The notes under the pieces were generated by a model. That model did no database searches and was not told where the DNA came from. It worked only from the letters and a program-made list of their open reading frames with translations. A DNA stretch of 64,000 nt from Mycobacterium sp. Z3061 (GTDB lineage: Bacteria; Actinomycetota; Actinomycetes; Mycobacteriales; Mycobacteriaceae), in assembly GCF_031583025.1 (NCBI RefSeq), contig NZ_CP134062.1, forward strand, positions 3,348,001 through 3,412,000, written 5' to 3'. The translations under genes were made by a program, and so were the position numbers. Every line of letters begins with the position of its first letter. Position 1 is the first letter of the stretch. Positions 25,073-35,255 of the stretch are shown piece after piece.

Positions 25073-27457
25073 ATGACCGCCGGCGCGCTGAGCATCATGC
25101 GGTCGCCGGCCTTCGCGGCCGGGGACGCCGCGGCGTTCCGTGCCGCCGGATGGTGGACCGACTCGACACTGTCCGACACAGTTCGCCGCAACGCCGAACG
25201 GTCACCGGACCGGGTGGCCTACATCGACTATCCCGGCGGCGCCCTGACGTGGGCCGAATTCGACGCCGCGGCGACCGCGCTGGCCGGGCAGCTGGCCGGC
25301 TCAGGGGTCGGCCGCGGTGACCGGGTCGCGGTGTGGCACGGCGACACCGCCGCCATCCATGTTCTGTTCGTGGCCGTCGAGCGCTGCGGCGCCGTCGTCG
25401 TCGGCATCGGTGCCCGCGCCGGCACCCGCGAAGTCACCCACCTGCTGCGTGTGACCGAACCTCGAGTCCTGATCAGCGACCAGCAACGTGGCGCCGCCGC
25501 GGCGGAGGTGGCCGCGGAGCTCCGAATGGCGGTGCAGGTACTGGGCAGTGACGGCATGACGCCGCTGCTCGAGGTCGACGCGGCGGCCGCGACGCCGGGC
25601 ATCGAGGCACAACTCGGCCCCGACGACGTCTTCCTGATCAACTCCACCTCTGGGACCACCGGGTTGCCCAAGTGCGTCGTGCACACCCAGAATCGTTGGC
25701 ACTACTTTCATCAGAAGGCCGTCGCCAACGGGCTGTTGACACCCGAAGACATCTTTTTGCCGGTCATCCCGATGCCCTTCGGCTTTGGAATCTGGACCAG
25801 CCATACCACCCCGATCCACCTGGGAGCCACCACCGTGCTGCTGCAGCGGTTCTCCACCGCGGCCGCGTGCGAGGCGATAACCCGGCACAAAGTCACCGTA
25901 ATGTGTTGTGTGAGTACTCAATTGACCATGCTGATGGCCGACCCAGTGGTGCGCGAGACCGATCTGAGCTCGCTTCGGGTGGTGTTCGCCGGTGGCGAGG
26001 CGCTGCCGTACCGGCCGGCCGCGGAGTTCGAAGAACTCACCGGCGCCAAGATTCTGCAGTTCTACGGCTCCAACGAGACGGGCCTGCTCAGCGGTACGAC
26101 CTTGGATGACACACTGCACCACCGGTTGCGTACCGGTGGCCGGATCGTCCCGGAGATGAAAGTCCGCCTCTACGACGGCGACCGCGACGTCACCGGGACC
26201 GGCCGCGGCCAGCCGGCCTGCCGGGGTCCGGCAACCAGCCTGGGCTATCTCGATGGGATCGACCACGAACGGCTGTTCACCCCAGACGGGTGGATGCGGA
26301 TGGGGGACATCTGCGAGATCGACGGGGACGGTTATCTCAGCGTCACCGGCCGCACGTCCGACTTCATCGTGCGGGGCGGCAAGAACATCAGCGCCGCGCA
26401 GGTCGAAGACTCCGCCATGACTCATCCCGCGATCGCGGTGGCGGCCGCGGTGGCGATGCCCGACCCGGTGTTCGGCGAAAAGGTCTGCCTTTATGCCGAA
26501 CTCGTCGAGTCCCGCACCCTGGACCTGCCAGAGCTCGTCGAACATCTTCTGGCGCTGGGTGTTTCCAAGGAGCTGCTGCCCGAGCGGCTCATCGTGGTCG
26601 ACGAGCTGCCCCGGTCATCGGGCGGCAAGATCGCCAAAGGTGAACTGCGAGAGAACCTTCGAGCCAGGATGGAGGCGGGCGTTATGGATGGTCCTCGAAT
26701 ACGGCGTGGCGGGCTGGAGGTGTGGGCGCCATCGGTGGTGCCACCGATCGGGGTGAAGCTGTCCGACGAGCAGGCGCTCGCCGTCGCCTTCCGCCATCTC
26801 GCCTCGATCGGTTTCGCCGAGAACATGGCCGGGCACATCACCTGGCAGCGGGACGGCCAGACCGACATGCTGGTCAACCCCTGGGGGCTCTGGTGGCAGG
26901 AGCTCACCGCGTCGGACATCTGCGAGGTGGACGCCGATGCCCGGGTCGTGCGTGGGCGCTGGGATGTCACGCCGGCGATCCACATCCACACCGAACTGCA
27001 CCGCGTCCGCGAGGACGCCCGGGTGGTCATCCACAATCACCCCTACTACGTGTGTGTGCTGGCCGCGCTCGGCAGGCTGCCCGAGCTGGTGCATCAGACC
27101 GGGTCGCTGTTCCTGGATGACATGTGTCTGGTCGAAGCCTATGAGGGGGAGATCGATACCCCCTCGCGCGCAGCAGAACTGGTGGCCCATATCGGTAGTG
27201 CCAACCTGACGGTGCTGGCCAACCACGGCGTCATCGCCACCGGCCGCAACCTGCCCGAGGCCGTGTACCGGGCGGCGTCCATCGAACGGGTGTGCCGGAT
27301 GGCCCACGACGTCCTGCTGACCGGTATCGCACCCTCGGAGATGAAGTGGTCGGACATGGTCGGCATGCGGGCCTCGCTGATCGAGCGCGCCGCGGACGTG
27401 TACTGGGCCGGTGCGGCGCGGATGACGATCAAAGCCGATCCCGATGTGCTCACCTAA
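25073..27457 (+). CDS. AMP-dependent acyl/aryl-CoA ligase fused to class II aldolase/adducin domain
   Basis: 794 residues without an internal stop. Residues 1-530 are an ANL ligase: STSGTTGLPKCVVHTQNRW near 191, ILQFYGSNETGLLS, GWMRMGDICEIDGDGYLSV, GRTSDFIVRGGKNISAAQVE and LPRSSGGKIAKGEL with the catalytic Lys near 520. Residues about 560-780 are a class II aldolase/adducin domain: LASIGFAENMAGHITWQ, IHIHTELHRV, VVIHNHPYYVC near 653 (zinc His pair) and TVLANHGVIATG. Each domain looks catalytically complete. The fusion suggests that one substrate is activated and then undergoes aldol cleavage or decarboxylation, or the reverse. ATG 25073 was chosen because upstream in-frame residues are not ligase-like. 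Confidence 0.82.
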   Translation: MTAGALSIMRSPAFAAGDAAAFRAAGWWTDSTLSDTVRRNAERSPDRVAYIDYPGGALTWAEFDAAATALAGQLAGSGVGRGDRVAVWHGDTAAIHVLFVAVERCGAVVVGIGARAGTREVTHLLRVTEPRVLISDQQRGAAAAEVAAELRMAVQVLGSDGMTPLLEVDAAAATPGIEAQLGPDDVFLINSTSGTTGLPKCVVHTQNRWHYFHQKAVANGLLTPEDIFLPVIPMPFGFGIWTSHTTPIHLGATTVLLQRFSTAAACEAITRHKVTVMCCVSTQLTMLMADPVVRETDLSSLRVVFAGGEALPYRPAAEFEELTGAKILQFYGSNETGLLSGTTLDDTLHHRLRTGGRIVPEMKVRLYDGDRDVTGTGRGQPACRGPATSLGYLDGIDHERLFTPDGWMRMGDICEIDGDGYLSVTGRTSDFIVRGGKNISAAQVEDSAMTHPAIAVAAAVAMPDPVFGEKVCLYAELVESRTLDLPELVEHLLALGVSKELLPERLIVVDELPRSSGGKIAKGELRENLRARMEAGVMDGPRIRRGGLEVWAPSVVPPIGVKLSDEQALAVAFRHLASIGFAENMAGHITWQRDGQTDMLVNPWGLWWQELTASDICEVDADARVVRGRWDVTPAIHIHTELHRVREDARVVIHNHPYYVCVLAALGRLPELVHQTGSLFLDDMCLVEAYEGEIDTPSRAAELVAHIGSANLTVLANHGVIATGRNLPEAVYRAASIERVCRMAHDVLLTGIAPSEMKWSDMVGMRASLIERAADVYWAGAARMTIKADPDVLT

Positions 27458-27463
27458 CCCCCG

Positions 27464-27521
27464 CGAGCAGACGCAAAATCGCACGGATTGCCGGGAATTT
27501 GTGCGATTTTGCGTCTGCTCG
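27464..27521. repeat. Perfect 21-bp inverted repeat (stem-loop) between two catabolic genes
   Basis: The left arm at 27464-27484 (begins CGAGCAGACGCAAAATC) is the exact reverse complement of the right arm at 27501-27521 (begins GTGCGATTTTGCGTCTG), with a 16-base loop. The transcript would fold into a very stable hairpin ending eight bases before the SD (AAGGAG) of the next gene. There is no T-tract. It could be a partial terminator, an mRNA stabiliser or a dispersed palindromic repeat. Confidence 0.85.
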
Positions 27522-27540
27522 GCCACGTAAGGAGACCGGC

Positions 27541-28809
27541 ATGAAATCGATTGACGAGTTGGCCGCCGACCTCAACTTCACCACCGCCAAGACCGGCGAG
27601 CAGCGCACCGTCACGTTGCTGCCGGATCCGCCGAGAGCGCAGCGCCGTTACACCGTCATCTCGGTGGACGACCACATCGTCGAGCCGCCCGACACCTTCA
27701 CCGGTCGTCTTCCGCGGAAGTTCGCCGACCGGGCACCCACCGTGGTGGACACCCCCGAAGGCGGACAGACCTGGGTGTACGACGGTCAGGTGCTGCCTAA
27801 CGTCGGCTTCAACGCCGTGGTAGGCCGGCCGGTGTCAGAGTACGGTTTCGAACCGGTCCGATTCGACGAAATGCGCAGGGGCGCATGGGATATTCATGCG
27901 CGGGTCAAAGACATGGATCTCAACGGCATCTACTCCTCACTGAACTTCCCTTCGTTCCTGCCCGGATTCGCCGGTCAGCGGCTGCAGCAGGTGACCAAGG
28001 ACCGGGACCTCGCGCTGGCTTCGGTGCGGGCATGGAACGACTGGCACCTGGAAGCATGGGCGGGGCCCTACCCCGGCCGGATAATTCCGTGTCAGTTGCC
28101 ATGGCTGCTGGATCCCGAGTTGGGCGCCAAGATGATCTACGAGAACGCCGAGCGCGGTTTCCACGCAATGACTTTCAGCGAGAACCCGGCGATGCTGGGA
28201 TTCCCGAGCATTCACTCGGGCCATTGGGAGCCGATGATGGCGGCGTGCGCCGAGACCGGCACCGTGGTGAATCTGCACATCGGTTCTTCGGGATCGTCGC
28301 CGTCGACGACCGCGGACGCGCCACCCGACGTGCAGGGCGTGCTGTTCTTCGCCTACGCGATCTCGGCCGCGGTGGACTGGCTGTACTCCGGGCTGCCGAG
28401 CAGATTCCCCGACCTCAAGATCTGCCTGTCCGAGGGCGGGATCGGTTGGGTAGCAGGGTTACTGGACCGCCTGGACCATATGCTGAGCTATCACGAGATG
28501 TACGGCACCTGGCGTGCGCTCGGTGAAAAACTCACTCCCGCGGAGGTTTTCAAACGCAACTTCTGGTTCTGCGCCGTGGAGGACAAATCGTCGTTCGTGC
28601 AGTATGAGCGCATCGGCGTGGACAACATCATGCTGGAAGCCGACTACCCGCACTGTGACTCGACCTGGCCGCACACCCAGCAGACCATCCACGAGGAGAT
28701 CGGTGAACTGCCCGACGACGTGATCCGGAAGATCACCTGGGAGAACGCTTCTCGGCTCTACCAGCACCCGGTGCCCGCCGAGGTGCAGCGGGATCCCGAC
28801 GCGTTCTAA
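27541..28809 (+). CDS. Amidohydrolase-2 / ACMSD-like metal-dependent hydrolase or decarboxylase
   Basis: 422 residues from ATG 27541 with SD TAAGGAGA. The TIM-barrel metal enzyme pattern is present: VISVDDHIVEPPDTFTGRLP (metal-binding DxH near the N-terminus), GFHAMTFSENPAMLGFPSIH, VVNLHIGSSG (barrel His), LKICLSEGGIGWVAGLLDRL and IMLEADYPHCDSTWPHT (metal Asp). Related proteins are decarboxylases or hydrolases of aromatic or cyclic acids. It follows the ligase-aldolase fusion by 83 bp and probably works on the same substrate; which substrate is unknown. Confidence 0.85.
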   Translation: MKSIDELAADLNFTTAKTGEQRTVTLLPDPPRAQRRYTVISVDDHIVEPPDTFTGRLPRKFADRAPTVVDTPEGGQTWVYDGQVLPNVGFNAVVGRPVSEYGFEPVRFDEMRRGAWDIHARVKDMDLNGIYSSLNFPSFLPGFAGQRLQQVTKDRDLALASVRAWNDWHLEAWAGPYPGRIIPCQLPWLLDPELGAKMIYENAERGFHAMTFSENPAMLGFPSIHSGHWEPMMAACAETGTVVNLHIGSSGSSPSTTADAPPDVQGVLFFAYAISAAVDWLYSGLPSRFPDLKICLSEGGIGWVAGLLDRLDHMLSYHEMYGTWRALGEKLTPAEVFKRNFWFCAVEDKSSFVQYERIGVDNIMLEADYPHCDSTWPHTQQTIHEEIGELPDDVIRKITWENASRLYQHPVPAEVQRDPDAF

Positions 28810-29222
28810 CCGAGGTCGAGTTCGGCTTCCGAACAATAGACCCCGAGAACGTCGCGGGCCGAGACGATACCGAGCAGCGCGCCGTCGCGTTCGACCAGGA
28901 TGTGGCGGATGTAGCGGTCCATCATCCGGGTGGCGACTTCGTCGATGGTGGCGTCAGCGTCACACCACACCAACTTGGTGCTGGCCACATCGATCGCCCG
29001 GACGGACTCGAGGTCCATCCCCGCGGCCACCGCGCGCACGACGTCACGTTCGCTCACCAACGCGCCCGGACTGTCGTCGTCGCCGACGACTATCGCGCCG
29101 ACGTTCTCGGTCACCAACGCACGCGCGGCGTCGGCCAGGCTCGCGTCGGCGGCGACACGCGCTACCGGGTCGCCGGTCACAGTGGAAATCGGCAGGTTCC
29201 CCACGGAAGAAAAGGCAGTCAC
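28806..29222 (-). CDS. CBS-domain pair protein
   Basis: 138 residues from GTG 29222, all of it two CBS motifs: VGAIVVGDDDSPGALVSERD and VVRAVAAGMDL in the first half, then YIRHILVERDGALLGIVSAR with DVLGVYC in the second. Such stand-alone pairs bind adenine nucleotides and act as energy-state sensors. The gene overlaps the end of the amidohydrolase gene by four bases on the opposite strand and is divergent from the esterase at 29353. Confidence 0.88.
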   Translation of the reverse strand: MTAFSSVGNLPISTVTGDPVARVAADASLADAARALVTENVGAIVVGDDDSPGALVSERDVVRAVAAGMDLESVRAIDVASTKLVWCDADATIDEVATRMMDRYIRHILVERDGALLGIVSARDVLGVYCSEAELDLG

Positions 29223-29352
29223 GCCACCATGTTCGTCAGAGCGCGCCGCTCGTCTCTAGTGACTTCCGTCCCTAAATCTGGTGGCCTTGGTTGTCGACGA
29301 TAGACGCTGGTGCACGGGTCAACGATTATCTGCGAATGTATGGTCAGTGACG

Positions 29353-30262
29353 ATGAGTAACCAGTATCCGGCCGACGCGTTTACCTCTCGGCATGCGGTT
29401 GACCCGAGACTCCGTTCCATCGCCAGATTCCTGCCCCGGGGATACGGGCTGCACCGCGGCCTGAGGGTTCCCCGCGCCTTGATGGGGCTCGCCGGCGTGA
29501 CCGGGCGCGAGCGCGACGTGCCGGTCGTCGCGGTCGATGGGAATGTCACCGTCCGGATACACCGGCCGGCCGAATTGGCGCCACCTGCCCCTGCGTTGCT
29601 GTGGATCCACGGCGGTGGAACCGTCATGGGTAGCGCGGCTCAGGAGGACCGGTACTGTCGCAAGCTGTCGCACATGTCGGGTGTGGCGGTGGTCGCGGTG
29701 GAGCACCGCCTGGCGCCGGAGCATCCCTATCCGGCTCCGCTGGACGACTGCTACGCGGCGCTGCTGTGGCTGCGGCGCCAATCGTGGGTGGATCCCGACC
29801 GAATCGCGGTCGGAGGTGCGAGCGCCGGCGGTTACTTCGCGGCCGCACTGGCGCAACGCGCCCATGACCGCGAAGACGTCCGCCCGGTTTTCCAAATGCT
29901 GGTCTACCCGATGCTCGATGACCGCACCGGCGCGAAACCCGATGGACGCAAACGGATTATGTGGAGCGAGCGGGACAATCAGCTGGCTTGGCAGTGGTAT
30001 CTGTCCGGAGCGGACCCCGCATCCGCAGTACCGGCGCGGCGCGACGACCTGTCCGGCCTTGCTCCGGCCTGGATCGGGGTCGGAACGCTCGACCTGTTCT
30101 ATCAGGAGTGCGTCTCTTACGCGAAACGCCTGCGCGACGCCGGGGTGACCGTTCATGAGCAAATCGCCCCTGGTGCATTCCATGCCTTCGACCTGCTCGC
30201 CCCGAATGCACCGATTTCGTTGTCGTTCTTCGCCAGTCAGTGCCGGCATCTGCGCGACGCGC

Positions 30263-30270
<8 letters not shown>
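29353..30270 (+). CDS. Alpha/beta-hydrolase of the hormone-sensitive-lipase (Lip) family
   Basis: 305 residues. Motifs: LLWIHGGGTVMGSAAQEDRY (HGGG oxyanion hole), VAVEHRLAPEHPYPAPLDDC, VGGASAGGYFAAALAQRA (nucleophile Ser in GASAG), GTLDLFYQECVSYA (acid Asp) and PGAFHAFDLL (catalytic His). No signal peptide is seen, so it is probably a cytosolic esterase acting on short or medium acyl esters. ATG 29353 was chosen; SD is weak. The 3' end overlaps the converging SDR gene by eight bases. Confidence 0.87.
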
Positions 30271-31045
<775 letters not shown>

Positions 31046-31260
31046 GGAATCTCCTGACGGTTGGGCGCCCTGTCATGGTGGCACACCACGGTTCCCGCAA
31101 GAACGCCGCATCACCATACATACACAATCATCCGTATGGCGGCTTCACACTTCTCGAGCGCAGGCGCGCACCGGGCTTCGAAGACCTGGACCCAGCGCTA
31201 CGGGCTGCCCGGTGACCGCGGTCGCGTCGTGAACGAAGCCGTTCGACTAGCGTCATCGCA

Positions 31261-32058
31261 ATGGAGTTAAGCGGCAAGACTGTTCTGCTCACCGGCGCAA
31301 CCGGCGGGCTGGGAAGAGCGATCGCCAAGGCGCTCGCACAGCGCGGAGCGCGGCTGATCGTCAGTTCGCGCAAGGCGCAGGAACTCGACGAGCTGGCGGC
31401 ATCACTGTCGGGCAGCGGGCACCGGACGATTGTCAGCGATCTCGCGCAGCTCGGCGCCGCCGCGGCGCTGCTGGCCGAGGCGGGCCCCATCGACGTGCTG
31501 GTCGCCAACGCGGCGCTGCCGGCCTCGGGCAAGCTCGACAGCTTCACCGCCGAGCAGGTGGACCGGGCGCTGCGGGTCAATCTCGAGGTCCCGGTGCAGA
31601 TGACCCGGGAGCTGATCCCGGCGTTCACCGCGCGAGGTTCGGGGCACTTCGTCTACATCTCGTCGATCTCCGGCAAGACCGCGACGGCACGCGCTTCGCT
31701 GTATGCGGCGACCAAGTTCGGCCTGCGCGGGTTCGCTCTGTGTCTGCGCGACGACCTGCGGCCGGCCGGTGTCGGCGTCTCAGTCGTCAGCCCGGGAGCC
31801 ATCGGCGGCGCCGGGATGTTCGCCGACTCCGGGGCTTCGGCCCCTCCGCTCATCGGCACCGGAACACCCGAGCAGGTCGGGGCAGCGGTGGTGACCGCGA
31901 TCGAGCGAAACCGCGGCGAGGTGACCGTTGCGCCGCTGCGGCAGCGGGCGCTGGCGCGCTTCGCGGCGAACGCTCCCGAAGTCGCCTCCCGCCTGGCCGG
32001 GGGCGTCGCGGCCAAGACGGCCGATCAGATCGCGGCCGGGCAGATCGACAAGCGCTGA
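31261..32058 (+). CDS. Short-chain dehydrogenase/reductase
   Basis: 265 residues from ATG 31261. Motifs: TVLLTGATGGLGRAIAKALA (TGxxxGxG), VLVANAALPAS (NAA variant of NNAG), FVYISSISGKTATARA (Ser) and YAATKFGLRGFALCLRDDL (YxxxK). The C-terminal region (VTVAPLRQRALARFAANAPE) is typical of the mycobacterial SDR group with an unknown lipid or ketone substrate. It lies 24 bp ahead of a membrane-anchored unknown protein on the same strand. Confidence 0.87.
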   Translation: MELSGKTVLLTGATGGLGRAIAKALAQRGARLIVSSRKAQELDELAASLSGSGHRTIVSDLAQLGAAAALLAEAGPIDVLVANAALPASGKLDSFTAEQVDRALRVNLEVPVQMTRELIPAFTARGSGHFVYISSISGKTATARASLYAATKFGLRGFALCLRDDLRPAGVGVSVVSPGAIGGAGMFADSGASAPPLIGTGTPEQVGAAVVTAIERNRGEVTVAPLRQRALARFAANAPEVASRLAGGVAAKTADQIAAGQIDKR

Positions 32059-32081
32059 AAAACTAGTGGCATCCTGGCGTC

Positions 32082-32753
32082 GTGGGTGTCCTGTTCCGGT
32101 TGGTCGAGTTGCTCCTGCTCGCCTTGCCGCTGATCGGCTTGATCGCGGCGGGCATCAGGGCCGTCTCGGCCATGAACCGGCGATCACGGCAGACCACGGA
32201 CTCGTCGGATGACAACTCCGCGGCACCGGCCCGCGCATCCTCGGCCGGAAACCCGGCGGCGCACTGGCAGGCCATCAAACGTGCGATCGAGGCGCACGAG
32301 AAGACCGACGCGCGATGGTTGGTGTACGAACTCGATGCCACCCGACTGCTGGACTTCCCGGTGATGACCGACATGCGCGACCCGCTGACCACCGGATTCC
32401 ACCGGGCCAAACTGCGCGCAGACCTGCACAAGCCGCTGCGGGCGGAGGATCTTCTCGACGACCGCGATGCCGCGCGCGAGTATCTCGACGCGGTCGAAGA
32501 CTATGTGACCGCCTTTAACGCCGCGGAAGCCGAAGCGATGCGCCGGCGCAGCAGCGACTTCTCCAAAGAGGAGCGGCAGCGGCTGGCGCGGGCGCAGAGC
32601 CTGCTGCGGATCGCCGCGGATACCGCTGCCACAACCCAGGAGCGCCAGCACGCGTATCAGCTGGCGCGCACCGAACTCGACGGCCTGATCGTGCTGCCCG
32701 ACAACACCCGGACCAGCCTCGAGCGCGGCATCCTCGGCGAGATCGACCGCTAA
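32082..32753 (+). CDS. Conserved membrane-anchored hypothetical protein
   Basis: 223 residues from GTG 32082. One N-terminal membrane helix (LVELLLLALPLIGLIAAGIR) is followed by a disordered Ser/Asn-rich linker and a soluble helical domain, including WQAIKRAIEAHEKTDARWLV and REYLDAVEDYVTAFNAAEAE, then RLARAQSLLRIAADTAATT. The soluble part probably faces the cytosol. I do not recognise the family; the position near PknF/Rv1747/FadD1 relatives suggests a mycobacterial core gene. Its stop overlaps the stop of the NYN gene. Confidence 0.7.
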   Translation: MGVLFRLVELLLLALPLIGLIAAGIRAVSAMNRRSRQTTDSSDDNSAAPARASSAGNPAAHWQAIKRAIEAHEKTDARWLVYELDATRLLDFPVMTDMRDPLTTGFHRAKLRADLHKPLRAEDLLDDRDAAREYLDAVEDYVTAFNAAEAEAMRRRSSDFSKEERQRLARAQSLLRIAADTAATTQERQHAYQLARTELDGLIVLPDNTRTSLERGILGEIDR

Positions 32754-33616
32754 TTCTTCAGGCGCACCATCCGCGTGGTGGTGCTTTCGTCGAGCTCGAC
32801 GAGATCGGTGCGCGAGCGCAGGAAGTCACTGAAAGACTTGAACCCCAGCGACTTCTCGCTGAACGACGGGTTCATCCGCTTCATCTGCGCTTTGACCACC
32901 GAATTGTGCAGCCAGTCCACGTCGTCCTTCTCCAGGCCGATCCGCAGCGCGCGTTCGAGCAGGGCCGTGGCCGCCAGCTGTGGGTCCGGAGCGGGCGGCT
33001 CGTCGTCCGGTTCGCCGGAGCTCGCGCGGCGTGCGCGTTTCCTTGGCGGGCTGGCGGTGATGGGCGAAATCCCGGGCAGCGCGTCGTAGGTGACGAATTC
33101 GTCGCAGGCCGCGGCCAGCGACTGGCTGCTCGCGCCTGCCACGCCGATACCGACGACGTAGCGCCCCAGGCGTTTACACCGCTGCGCCAACGCGATGTAG
33201 TCCGAGTCGCCGCCGACGATCACCACATGTGTCAGATCGGGCAACCGGAACATGTCCTCGACCGCGTCCACGGCCAGCCGGATATCGGCGCCGTTCTTGC
33301 CGTAGGCGGCCGCCGGGAACAACTGCACCAGGTCGACGGCGCGGCCGACCAGTTGACCGTGGTAGGCCGCGTTGACCTCGGCCGACCAGTCGGCGTACGC
33401 GCGGGTCAGCACCAGCGTGCCGAAAGAGGATGCGAAATCCATGATTGCGCCCAGGTCGACCGTCGCTGCCCGCAGTTTCTCCTTGTCCAGGCCCTTGGCC
33501 TTGTCCCGCTGGAAGGTGTTGCGGCCGTGCACCTGGTCGTAACGCGAGATCACGATGTTGTCGAAGTCGAAGTACACGGCCACCCTGGTCGCGCCGGAAG
33601 CGCTGGAGTCGGTCAT
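32750..33616 (-). CDS. NYN-domain (PIN-like) RNase with C-terminal OST-HTH/LOTUS-like domain
   Basis: 288 residues from ATG 33616 (ATG 33634 possible). The NYN domain at about 10-180 has VAVYFDFDNIVISRYDQV (acidic metal site), LVLTRAYADW, HVVIVGGDSDYIALAQRCKR (GGDSD) and RYVVGIGVAGASSQSL. A basic, disordered linker (PPRKRARRASSGEPDDEPP) leads to about 70 residues resembling LOTUS/OST-HTH RNA-binding domains (WLHNSVVKAQMKRMNPSFSE then LGFKSFSDFLRS). The expected role is RNA cleavage or turnover; targets are unknown. Confidence 0.82.
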   Translation of the reverse strand: MTDSSASGATRVAVYFDFDNIVISRYDQVHGRNTFQRDKAKGLDKEKLRAATVDLGAIMDFASSFGTLVLTRAYADWSAEVNAAYHGQLVGRAVDLVQLFPAAAYGKNGADIRLAVDAVEDMFRLPDLTHVVIVGGDSDYIALAQRCKRLGRYVVGIGVAGASSQSLAAACDEFVTYDALPGISPITASPPRKRARRASSGEPDDEPPAPDPQLAATALLERALRIGLEKDDVDWLHNSVVKAQMKRMNPSFSEKSLGFKSFSDFLRSRTDLVELDESTTTRMVRLKN

Positions 33617-33662
33617 GCGGACATCGTCCGGCATTCGGTCGCTGACGCCAACTTCCGCGCCG

Positions 33663-35255
33663 TCAACGGCCGGCGTGAGACTGGATCTGGTAGGCGGTGC
33701 CACGTTCCTCGCGCACCCACAGCTCCTCGTCCGCCCCGACGGTAGTTCCCTGGGCGATCAGCTGGCGCTTGAGCACCTTGTGCGTTGCGGTGCTGGGCAG
33801 ATCCGTGGCGACCCGGACGTATCGAGGTCGCGCCTTGGGGGAGAGGTCCGGCTGCGCGTCCAGGAACGACTCCAGCGATCGCGGGTCGAATGAGTTTCCC
33901 TGGTGCAAGACCACAGCCGCCATGATCTGGTCGCCCACCCGTTCGTCGGCGACGGCATATACGGCAACTCGGTTGATTGCCTTGTGGCGCAGGAGAATCC
34001 GCTCGATGGGAGCTGCCGCGAGGTTTTCGCCGTCGACCCGCATCCAATCAGCAGTACGCCCGGCAAGATAGATCCAGCCCTGGGAGTCCTTGTATGCCAG
34101 ATCGCCGGACCAGTACATGCCGTGCCGCATGCGGTCGGCGTTGGCCTGCGGGTCGTTGTAGTAACCGGTGAACAGACCCGATCCCGTGGTGTTCACCAGT
34201 TCACCGACGGCGTCGTCGGCGTTGATGAGCGCACCGTGCTCATCGAACCGGGCGACGTCGCACTCGGTGACTGTCTCGCTGTTGTAGACGGCAACCCCGA
34301 CGGCCCCCTTGCCGATCGAGCCGCGCGGCGTGCCTGGTTCGCGTATCACCATGACGGCGTTCTCGGTGGAGCCGAAGCCGTCCTCGACCTGTACGCCGAA
34401 GCGGCGCGCAAACTCATCGATGTCTTTCTCGTTGGCCTCGTTGCCGAACGCCACCCGCAGCGTGTTGTCCGCGTCGTCCTCGCGCCGGGGCGTGGCCAGG
34501 ATGTAGGCGAGCGGCTTGCCGACGTAATTCATATAGGTGACCTGATACCGGCGGACATCGGAGAGAAAATTGCTGGCCGAGAACTTCGCCGGCACGATCG
34601 ATGCCCCGGAGACCACCGCCGGCGCCCAGCCGGCGACGACCGCGTTTGAGTGAAACAGCGGCATCGACACATAGCAGGTGTCGCGCTCGGTCAGGGCGAA
34701 CCGCTCGGCGAGGTTGAGCCCGGCGAAAGCCGGCATCAGGTGTGCCACCCGCACCGCCTTGGGGTTCCCGCTCGTGCCGGAGGTGAAGATCATCATGAAC
34801 GGGTCCATCATCTCGACCTCCCGATGGGGGACGAGTTCGCCGGCGTCGGCGACCAGGGCGGCCCATTGCGATGTCGAGGTGTCAATGATCCGAATACCGG
34901 GCAGGTTCAACCCGTCCAGCAGCGCGCGGTGTTCCGCATCGGTCACCACGACCTGGCAGTCTGCGCGCACGATGTCGGCGGCCAGCGCTTCGCCGCGCCG
35001 GGTGGTGTTCAGCCCGCACAGGACATACCCACCCAGGCCCGCCGCCGCCATCTGGGTCAGCATGTCGGGTGTGTTTCCCAACAGCGATCCGATGTGCATC
35101 GGACGGTCACGGTCGGCGGCCGCGAGCAGGGCCGCCGCCTGAGCGCCGGCGTGCGCCAGGTACTGGCTCCAAGTCCACTGCAAATCGCCATATTTCACGG
35201 CGATGGCGGAATCCGACAGCCGTCGGCGCAGCAGCGCCTGCACAGTTTCGGTCAC
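33663..35255 (-). CDS. fadD1: FadD1-like acyl-CoA synthetase
   Basis: 530 residues. ANL motifs: MMIFTSGTSGNPKAVRVAHL, GFGSTENAVMVIREPGTPRG, GMYWSGDLAYKDSQGWIYL and AGRTADWMRVDGENL, with the C-terminal Lys in THKVLKRQL. The sequence follows M. tuberculosis FadD1 (Rv1750c) closely from MTETVQALLRRRLSDSAIAV onward (from memory). It activates fatty or related acids to acyl-CoA. The GTG start overlaps the TetR stop as GTGA, so repressor and enzyme form one operon and the enzyme is probably controlled by that repressor. Confidence 0.87.
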   Translation of the reverse strand: MTETVQALLRRRLSDSAIAVKYGDLQWTWSQYLAHAGAQAAALLAAADRDRPMHIGSLLGNTPDMLTQMAAAGLGGYVLCGLNTTRRGEALAADIVRADCQVVVTDAEHRALLDGLNLPGIRIIDTSTSQWAALVADAGELVPHREVEMMDPFMMIFTSGTSGNPKAVRVAHLMPAFAGLNLAERFALTERDTCYVSMPLFHSNAVVAGWAPAVVSGASIVPAKFSASNFLSDVRRYQVTYMNYVGKPLAYILATPRREDDADNTLRVAFGNEANEKDIDEFARRFGVQVEDGFGSTENAVMVIREPGTPRGSIGKGAVGVAVYNSETVTECDVARFDEHGALINADDAVGELVNTTGSGLFTGYYNDPQANADRMRHGMYWSGDLAYKDSQGWIYLAGRTADWMRVDGENLAAAPIERILLRHKAINRVAVYAVADERVGDQIMAAVVLHQGNSFDPRSLESFLDAQPDLSPKARPRYVRVATDLPSTATHKVLKRQLIAQGTTVGADEELWVREERGTAYQIQSHAGR

